Part shown: positions 7,488 through 11,195 of the stretch, one piece after another
How positions within the stretch are numbered: the first letter of the stretch is position 1
Layout of the letters: each line of letters starts with the position of its first letter
From: Deltaproteobacteria bacterium
Lineage (GTDB): Bacteria; Desulfobacterota; Syntrophorhabdia; Syntrophorhabdales; Syntrophorhabdaceae
Assembly (NCBI GenBank): GCA_003506795.1
Contig: DNYO01000008.1
Coordinates: 1-11,195 of the forward strand
Length of the DNA stretch: 11,195 nt
Direction: 5' to 3'
Notes under the pieces: model-generated
Database searches by the model: none
What the model was told of the DNA's origin: nothing
Seen by the model: only the letters and a program-made list of their open reading frames with translations
Program-made: the position numbers and the translations under genes

Positions 7488-8333
7488 TCAAGGACTTACC
7501 ACCCTGAGATTTGTCGGTGCGGGGATTGTAGCCGCAGGAGGGGTACCCGAAGGCCCGATATATGAGGTGGACACGACTATGTCATCGTAGTCCCGTGTTT
7601 CTTCCTTGGGCTGTGTCCATGAATGCCCGTACTGGTTGCCGCCGATCTCGACAGTCCGGATGGTCCAGCCCGATGCCCACCATGTGGCGTTCAGCGTTCC
7701 CTTGGAAACACCGTCGACCCAGAACTGCGCCTGCTTGTTGACGAGGTCGATCTTTATCTCATAGCAGACCCATGTACCCGGGGTATACTGTGACAGGCTG
7801 TACCCGGTAAAGAAGTGATTGGCGTTGCTCTGGGCATCCCAGAGGTTCATCTGGACACCGCTGCCGCTGACCTGAAATTCGGGGATGAGGATCTGATTGC
7901 CGTCGGCCTTCTTCAGCCGGAACAGCTTCTGAAAATTGCTGAAAGATTTTGTCGAGTCTCTCTGGTACCAGCGCAGATAGATGAGGCTGTAATCCTTGCC
8001 GAGGTTTTTCCTCAGAGTGTTTTCCCCTGTGGGCCAGCACTGTTCCTCCAGATTGATCCGGTAACCGCGTTTGTTCGTCTGGCCGGGATTCGATCTCTCC
8101 GCGGCCGCTACAACCTGGGAATTGGATTGACCGTAGTTCTTGCACAATCTGTTGGCGCTGAAGCCGGAATACCCCGAGGGCAGCCCCGGGTTGACCGAAC
8201 AGTCCGCCAGGTCGCAATTGTAATCGCGTGTATATCCATCGAAGCTTTCCTGCCAGATCACAGTTGCGTGACCTGTAGCAGTGCATATGACGAGCAGCAA
8301 TAATACTGCCATTCCTGATATAATCTGTTTCAC
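7488..8333 (-). CDS. secreted jelly-roll (concanavalin-like) protein, possible glycan binder or lyase
   Basis: Started at GTG (8331-8333), the protein has 281 residues with a clear signal peptide: KQ, then the hydrophobic core MAVLLLLVI, then TATGHA with cleavage near residue 23. The mature part is rich in beta strands with many W, Y and F residues (YLRWYQRD, FRLKKADG, WVCYEIKIDL, AQFWVDG, YDDIVVSTSYIG). This resembles concanavalin-like or polysaccharide-lyase-like sandwich folds. I cannot identify a catalytic triad, so binding versus cleavage is open. It ends in a proline/threonine linker and PAPTNLRVVSP, which looks like the first strand of an FN3 domain cut short by the stop. AAGGAGG (8341-8347) lies seven bases before the GTG. 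An in-frame ATG at 8447, also with a ribosome site, would add 38 residues before the signal peptide. It is probably co-transcribed with the repeat protein upstream. Confidence 0.75.
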   Translation of the reverse strand: MKQIISGMAVLLLLVICTATGHATVIWQESFDGYTRDYNCDLADCSVNPGLPSGYSGFSANRLCKNYGQSNSQVVAAAERSNPGQTNKRGYRINLEEQCWPTGENTLRKNLGKDYSLIYLRWYQRDSTKSFSNFQKLFRLKKADGNQILIPEFQVSGSGVQMNLWDAQSNANHFFTGYSLSQYTPGTWVCYEIKIDLVNKQAQFWVDGVSKGTLNATWWASGWTIRTVEIGGNQYGHSWTQPKEETRDYDDIVVSTSYIGPSGTPPAATIPAPTNLRVVSP

Positions 8334-8340
8334 TCCTTTA

Positions 8341-8347
8341 CCTCCTT
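8341..8347 (-). promoter_or_regulatory. Shine-Dalgarno site for the jelly-roll protein
   Basis: On the minus strand AAGGAGG lies seven bases before the GTG at 8333, directly in front of a good signal peptide. This makes GTG the preferred start. A weaker TAAGGA (8455-8460) precedes the alternative ATG at 8447. Confidence 0.7.
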
Positions 8348-8474
8348 GACTGGCCTTTCTGTAACGGATGTTCCGGCCGGTCCGCTGATTTTCCGGGAAC
8401 GGGTTTTCTTTGAGAGTACCGTTATTATTATAATAGCTCATGTTCATACTTTCGTCCTTACATCAATTCGACCG

Positions 8475-9776
8475 CTAGTACCGTGCCGTGAAGGTCGCCG
8501 TTACGCTGACGTTCCTCGACATCGTCCCGGTGCAGGTGGTCTGTGTTCCCGAGCAGCCGCCCGACCATCCGGCAAACCTGGAATTCGAACTGGGTGTTGC
8601 CGTCAGGGTCACGCGGGTTCCCGAGGGGAATACGGTTCCCGACGGGTTGGCCGTGACCGTTCCCGATCCCGTTCCCGCCTTCGTTATCGTGAGTGTGTAG
8701 GTGGTGCTGCTCGTAGCGCTGGACCGGAATGTGGCAGCTATCGTGTGGTTCGCTCTCACATTGGAAAAGGTATAGGAGCTCACGGCTCCTACCGACTGAC
8801 CGTCGACGGTGACGCCGCTGATGGTGTATCCTGAAGCCGGTGTAATTGTGAAAGACCTGCTCGACCCGGATGAGACGCTCACGCTGCCCGAAGGTGAAAT
8901 GTAACCACCCGTCCCCGCCGATGCGGAGATTGTGTAGGATGACGTCGTTGTCTTTGCGGTGAAGATGGCCCCCACGCTGATGTTCCTGCTCATTGTACCC
9001 GTGCATGTCGAGGTTGTGCTGAAGGAACAGTCTCCAGACCATCCCGAGAAGACCGAGTTTGCATCGGGTGTTGCCGTCAGGGTCACACGGGTTCCCGAGG
9101 GGAAGACCGTCCCCGTAGGACTTGTGGTGACCGTTCCCGATCCTGTTCCGGATTTGGTTATCGTCAGGGTGTACCCGCTGCCCGATGTTGAGGCGCCGCT
9201 CTGGGTGATGGAGAAGGTCCTGCCGGCGACCGTGAAGGCCGCGGTTCTCGCCGCGCCCGTATTGGCTGCCACCGAGTATTTCACGGTGCCGCTGCCGGTG
9301 CCTGTCGAACCCGATGAGATCGTGGCCCAGGAGACTCCCGTCGATGCGCTCCAGGAGCAACCGCTTGTGGCTGTGACCGAAATTGATCCCGTTCCGCCGG
9401 TGCTTGCAAAGGATGCGCTCGAAGGCGAGATACTGTAGGTGCATGAACTGCTGCCGCCATAGCTCACTTCGTTCGAGTAATCGCTCTCCTTTCCGGATGA
9501 ATCGTAGGCTGTCACGGCAAAGTAATACCTGGTCCCGTCGTTAAGGTTCGGAACGGTGCAGTTTGTCGTATTCCCCACAGTGGAACTCGCGGTGTAATTA
9601 CCGCTTGATGTCCCGTAGTGGATCCTGTATCCCGATACGCCCGTTGTCGCGTTCCAGGCAAGTGATGCGCTGGCTGCCTCGGCGCTCCCCATCGATGCTC
9701 CGAGGATGAGAGAGAAAACCGCGACAAAAACCAGTAAGAATGAGGTGCCTCTGCTCCAGTTGCTTTGGTGATACAT
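8475..9776 (-). CDS. secreted beta-repeat protein: FN3, BACON-like, three InlB-B-like repeats
   Basis: The protein has 433 residues and is very rich in S, T and G. A signal peptide occupies about residues 1-34 (hydrophobic core SFLLVFVAVFSLILGA, cleavage near SAEA). It is followed by a fibronectin type III domain (about 35-107; LAWNATTGVSGYRIHYGTS, RYYFAVTAYD), a BACON-like domain (112-194; SPSSASFASTGGTGSISVT, CSWSA, FSITQSG) and three divergent InlB B-repeat-like units (202-274, 281-350, 360-431). Units one and three are nearly identical (FPSGTRVTLTATP, GWSG, CTGTMSRN), each with a cysteine pair; unit two is a different subtype. These are adhesion or glycan-binding modules without visible catalytic residues. 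There is no sortase, PEP-CTERM or autotransporter signal, and the protein ends just after the last repeat. GGGAGG (9782-9787) precedes the ATG. The gene is transcribed from the sigma-54-like site at 9841-9858. Confidence 0.85.
   Translation of the reverse strand: MYHQSNWSRGTSFLLVFVAVFSLILGASMGSAEAASASLAWNATTGVSGYRIHYGTSSGNYTASSTVGNTTNCTVPNLNDGTRYYFAVTAYDSSGKESDYSNEVSYGGSSSCTYSISPSSASFASTGGTGSISVTATSGCSWSASTGVSWATISSGSTGTGSGTVKYSVAANTGAARTAAFTVAGRTFSITQSGASTSGSGYTLTITKSGTGSGTVTTSPTGTVFPSGTRVTLTATPDANSVFSGWSGDCSFSTTSTCTGTMSRNISVGAIFTAKTTTSSYTISASAGTGGYISPSGSVSVSSGSSRSFTITPASGYTISGVTVDGQSVGAVSSYTFSNVRANHTIAATFRSSATSSTTYTLTITKAGTGSGTVTANPSGTVFPSGTRVTLTATPSSNSRFAGWSGGCSGTQTTCTGTMSRNVSVTATFTARY
8484..8699 (-). 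repeat. InlB-B-like coding repeat, copy 3
   Basis: This encodes residues 360-431 of the repeat protein. It matches copy 1 (8955-9173) closely at DNA level: bases 8592-8612 are identical to 9066-9086, followed after one mismatch by another identical stretch. The offset is 474 bases. Confidence 0.8.
8955..9173 (-). repeat. InlB-B-like coding repeat, copy 1
   Basis: This encodes residues 202-274. It is the partner of copy 3 at 8484-8699, with a different repeat subtype (8727-8936, residues 281-350) between them. Confidence 0.8.
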
Positions 9777-9840
9777 TCAAACCTCCCAACAAATGATTTG
9801 TAACAAAACCGAAACTGGTTTTTTCGTGTGCCTTTCGTAA

Positions 9841-9858
9841 AGCAATTGGCGTGCCGCC
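9841..9858 (-). promoter_or_regulatory. sigma-54 (-24/-12) promoter
   Basis: The minus strand reads CGGCACG-CCAA-TTGCT, against the sigma-54 consensus TGGCACG-N4-TTGCW, with only the first base differing. The invariant GG (9855-9854) and GC (9843-9842) are exactly ten bases apart. Transcription would start near 9830, about 54 bases before the ATG of the repeat protein at 9776. Sigma-54 needs an activator ATPase bound upstream. Confidence 0.72.
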
Positions 9859-9870
9859 GGAAATGAAATG

Positions 9871-9879
9871 TGCTATACT
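9871..9879 (+). promoter_or_regulatory. extended -10 promoter for the histidine kinase
   Basis: TGCTATACT carries the TGn extension and a -10 hexamer TATACT. No -35 is found at the usual spacing; TTGGCG at 9846 is 22 bases away. A start near 9886 would give a leader of about 200 bases before the kinase ATG at 10089. It adjoins the divergent sigma-54 site. Confidence 0.45.
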
Positions 9880-9936
9880 ATCGGAGTTAAAGGTAATATG
9901 AAGTCCAGGCGGTTTGTTTGTGCGGATTCAAATGCA

Positions 9937-9987
9937 GGGTTTTTCCTCCATACCAGGTTGCCGTGCGAAGGTTTTTTCCTTCACACC
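9937..9987. repeat. two 18-base direct repeats, candidate activator sites
   Basis: GGGTTTTTCCTCCATACC (9937-9954) and GGTTTTTTCCTTCACACC (9970-9987) match at 15 of 18 positions and start 33 bases apart, about three helical turns. They lie about 115 and 150 bases upstream of the predicted sigma-54 start on the minus strand, in the range usual for enhancer-binding activators. Their role as binding sites is inferred. Confidence 0.55.
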
Positions 9988-10043
9988 TCCCCCTCATGGC
10001 TGTCCAATGAAACTCCGACACTACCAACGATCGATAACGTAAA

Positions 10044-10071
10044 TATCCCGTCGCAGGGTCGCGGCGGGATA
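10044..10071 (+). promoter_or_regulatory. hairpin before the kinase start
   Basis: An 11-pair stem (10044-10054 with 10061-10071, one G-U pair in RNA) closes a six-base loop AGGGTC, 17 bases before the kinase ATG. No T tract follows, so it is not a typical terminator. It could affect translation, since the kinase has no clear Shine-Dalgarno site, or could be a protein-binding dyad. Confidence 0.5.
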
Positions 10072-10088
10072 GAAACTAATGGTGCCCG

Positions 10089-11195
10089 ATGCGGTTGAAT
10101 ATCTTTTCAAGGCTTTTTTTAGGTTATATCGCCATCATTCTGGTCCTGGGAGCGATTAACGCCTATTCGGTTTTCACGCTCCACCGGTTGAATGTCGAGG
10201 TCACGCTGATCTTCAACAGGGATCAGCGGGTCGTCGATCTCAAGCAGAAGCTTGTCGATTCCCTTCTCTCCCAGGTGGGAGCGGCGAAGAAATTTGTCAT
10301 TACGGGCGACCCCATTTTTCTCGATCAGACAATTTCGGGGCAGAAGGAATTTGAGAAATATCTGGCACAGGTATCGTCCATCGCCGGGCTTCATGAGAGA
10401 AAGGATCTCCTTGACGGGGTGGCGTCAACCTATGGGGAATACACGTCCCTGGTGAACGAGGAAATAGAGCTTGTCAGGACGAAAGAGCCCTATTCGAAAA
10501 GTGAATACGGGGGCAGGACCGATAAAGCGGTGGAACAGGTCCTGGAAAGATTGAAGACATTGGAGAATTCCTATCTCCAGGATATCCAGGACCGGATGAA
10601 CAGGATACGCGAGACCGCAGCTCAGGCGCAGCGAATGTCGGTCCTGCTATTCACGGCAGCGATCCTTCTCGTAATTCTGGGCTCATTCATCAGTACGAGA
10701 GGCATAACCAAACCGTTGAAAGTCCTGATGGAAAAAACAAAAGAGATCTCGAGGGGCGTCTTTGAGGGGAACCTCAGCATCGCCTCCCCCCGGGAAGTCT
10801 CGGAACTGGCGGGGGCGCTCAACAGGATGTGCGAGAAGCTCAAAGAGGTGGACACAATGAAATCCGGCTTCTTCGCCACGATGTCCCACGAACTCAGAAC
10901 GCCTCTTGCATCTATAAAGCAGGGCATCAGCCTTCTTCGGGACCGCGCGGGAGGACCTGTACCGGAGAAACAGAAAAGGCTGTTCACCATATTGTCTGAA
11001 GAGACGAACAGGCTTATCGATCTCGTGAATTCACTCCTGGAACTTTCAAAAATGGAAGCGGGGATGATGCCTTTTACCCTGAATCAGGAGAATTTCCCTT
11101 CTCTGGTTCGCCGCGTTATCACGGAAATGGCCCCCCTTATCGAGGCGAAAAAGGTCGGTATCAGTGTGGATTTCGGTGATGAGAAGGAGATCCCT
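10089..11195 (+). CDS. membrane sensor histidine kinase, GlrK-like (partial, 3' end missing)
   Basis: The frame opens at ATG 10089, just after an in-frame TAA at 10077, and runs 369 codons off the window. A first transmembrane helix (about 7-29) is followed by a largely helical periplasmic sensor domain (about 30-182), a second helix (about 184-203), a HAMP linker (about 204-257, with ITKPLKVLMEKTKEI) and the HisKA H-box ATMSHELRTPLASIKQG with phosphoacceptor H267. The stretch from the H-box through RLIDLVNSLLELSKMEAG resembles E. coli GlrK (QseE) from memory. GlrK phosphorylates GlrR, a sigma-54-dependent activator. The ATPase (N, G1, G2) boxes lie past the edge. No clear ribosome site precedes the ATG. 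The divergent sigma-54 promoter nearby suggests a target, but the signal and partner are unknown. Confidence 0.88.
   Translation, partial: MRLNIFSRLFLGYIAIILVLGAINAYSVFTLHRLNVEVTLIFNRDQRVVDLKQKLVDSLLSQVGAAKKFVITGDPIFLDQTISGQKEFEKYLAQVSSIAGLHERKDLLDGVASTYGEYTSLVNEEIELVRTKEPYSKSEYGGRTDKAVEQVLERLKTLENSYLQDIQDRMNRIRETAAQAQRMSVLLFTAAILLVILGSFISTRGITKPLKVLMEKTKEISRGVFEGNLSIASPREVSELAGALNRMCEKLKEVDTMKSGFFATMSHELRTPLASIKQGISLLRDRAGGPVPEKQKRLFTILSEETNRLIDLVNSLLELSKMEAGMMPFTLNQENFPSLVRRVITEMAPLIEAKKVGISVDFGDEKEIP

Larger units (their letters stand above)
9777..10088. other. divergent intergenic control region
   Basis: This stretch of 312 bases lies between the repeat-protein start and the kinase start. 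It holds the sigma-54 site, an extended -10 site, two direct repeats, TGTC-N12-GACA (10001-10020) and a hairpin (10044-10071). A small open frame (9868-10098) crosses it, but I do not support it as a gene. Confidence 0.7.

Noticed and set aside
8959..9438. A 159-residue plus-strand frame opposite the repeat protein
   Set aside because: It is an antisense shadow of a repetitive S/T/G-rich coding region, which tends to leave the opposite frames open.
9868..10098. A small plus-strand frame of 76 residues before the kinase (or 66 residues from ATG 9898 with AAAGG)
   Set aside because: It spans promoter, repeat and hairpin signals, has no recognisable domain, and its GFFLHT repeat comes from the DNA direct repeats. 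A leader peptide cannot be excluded.
1..11195. CRISPR arrays, tRNA or rRNA genes, insertion sequences, integrases, attachment sites
   Set aside because: No regularly spaced repeats with spacers, no tRNA-like or rRNA segment, no transposase or integrase protein and no flanking inverted repeats were seen on either strand.

Overview
This window looks like part of a surface or exopolysaccharide locus from a free-living, diderm bacterium. GC is moderately high. AGG is a common arginine codon, Shine-Dalgarno sites are strong, and genes are tightly packed and overlapping. A sigma-54-type promoter and a GlrK-like sensor kinase are present. Together these suggest a deltaproteobacterium-like lineage (Desulfobacterota, for example a Geobacter or Syntrophorhabdus relative). 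That placement is an inference from style, not from a marker gene.

Region 1 (1-7388, + strand) is one operon-like run. It holds the C-terminal end of an ATP-grasp-like protein, a complete ATP-grasp ligase, a left-handed beta-helix acyltransferase, a GT4 glycosyltransferase, a 707-residue fusion of a Gfo/Idh/MocA oxidoreductase with an NAD-dependent epimerase/dehydratase, a membrane GT2 glycosyltransferase and a SAM-dependent methyltransferase. Most junctions are overlaps or a few bases. The exception is the 112-base gap before the GT2 gene, which holds a heptanucleotide repeat. The set fits building and decorating a glycan: nucleotide-sugar conversion, glycosyl transfer, acylation, methylation, and perhaps amide-linked decoration by the ATP-grasp enzymes. 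No flippase, polymerase or priming transferase is in view, so the locus probably continues upstream. A strong two-way terminator at 7414-7468 closes it.

Region 2 (7488-9776, - strand) converges on that terminator. It encodes two secreted proteins: a beta-rich repeat protein (FN3, BACON-like and three InlB-B-like repeats), and then a predicted jelly-roll (concanavalin-like) protein. The first gene is preceded by a good sigma-54 -24/-12 promoter.

Region 3 (9777-10088) is a divergent control region. It carries the sigma-54 promoter (-), an extended -10 promoter (+), two 18-base direct repeats 33 bases apart, a TGTC-N12-GACA dyad and a hairpin just before the next gene.

Region 4 (10089-11195, + strand) is a membrane histidine kinase cut by the window edge. 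Its dimerisation/phosphoacceptor region resembles GlrK (QseE), whose known partner GlrR is a sigma-54 activator. A coherent but untested reading is that the kinase and an activator just beyond the window control the divergent secreted-protein operon through sigma-54, next to the polysaccharide genes those proteins may serve.
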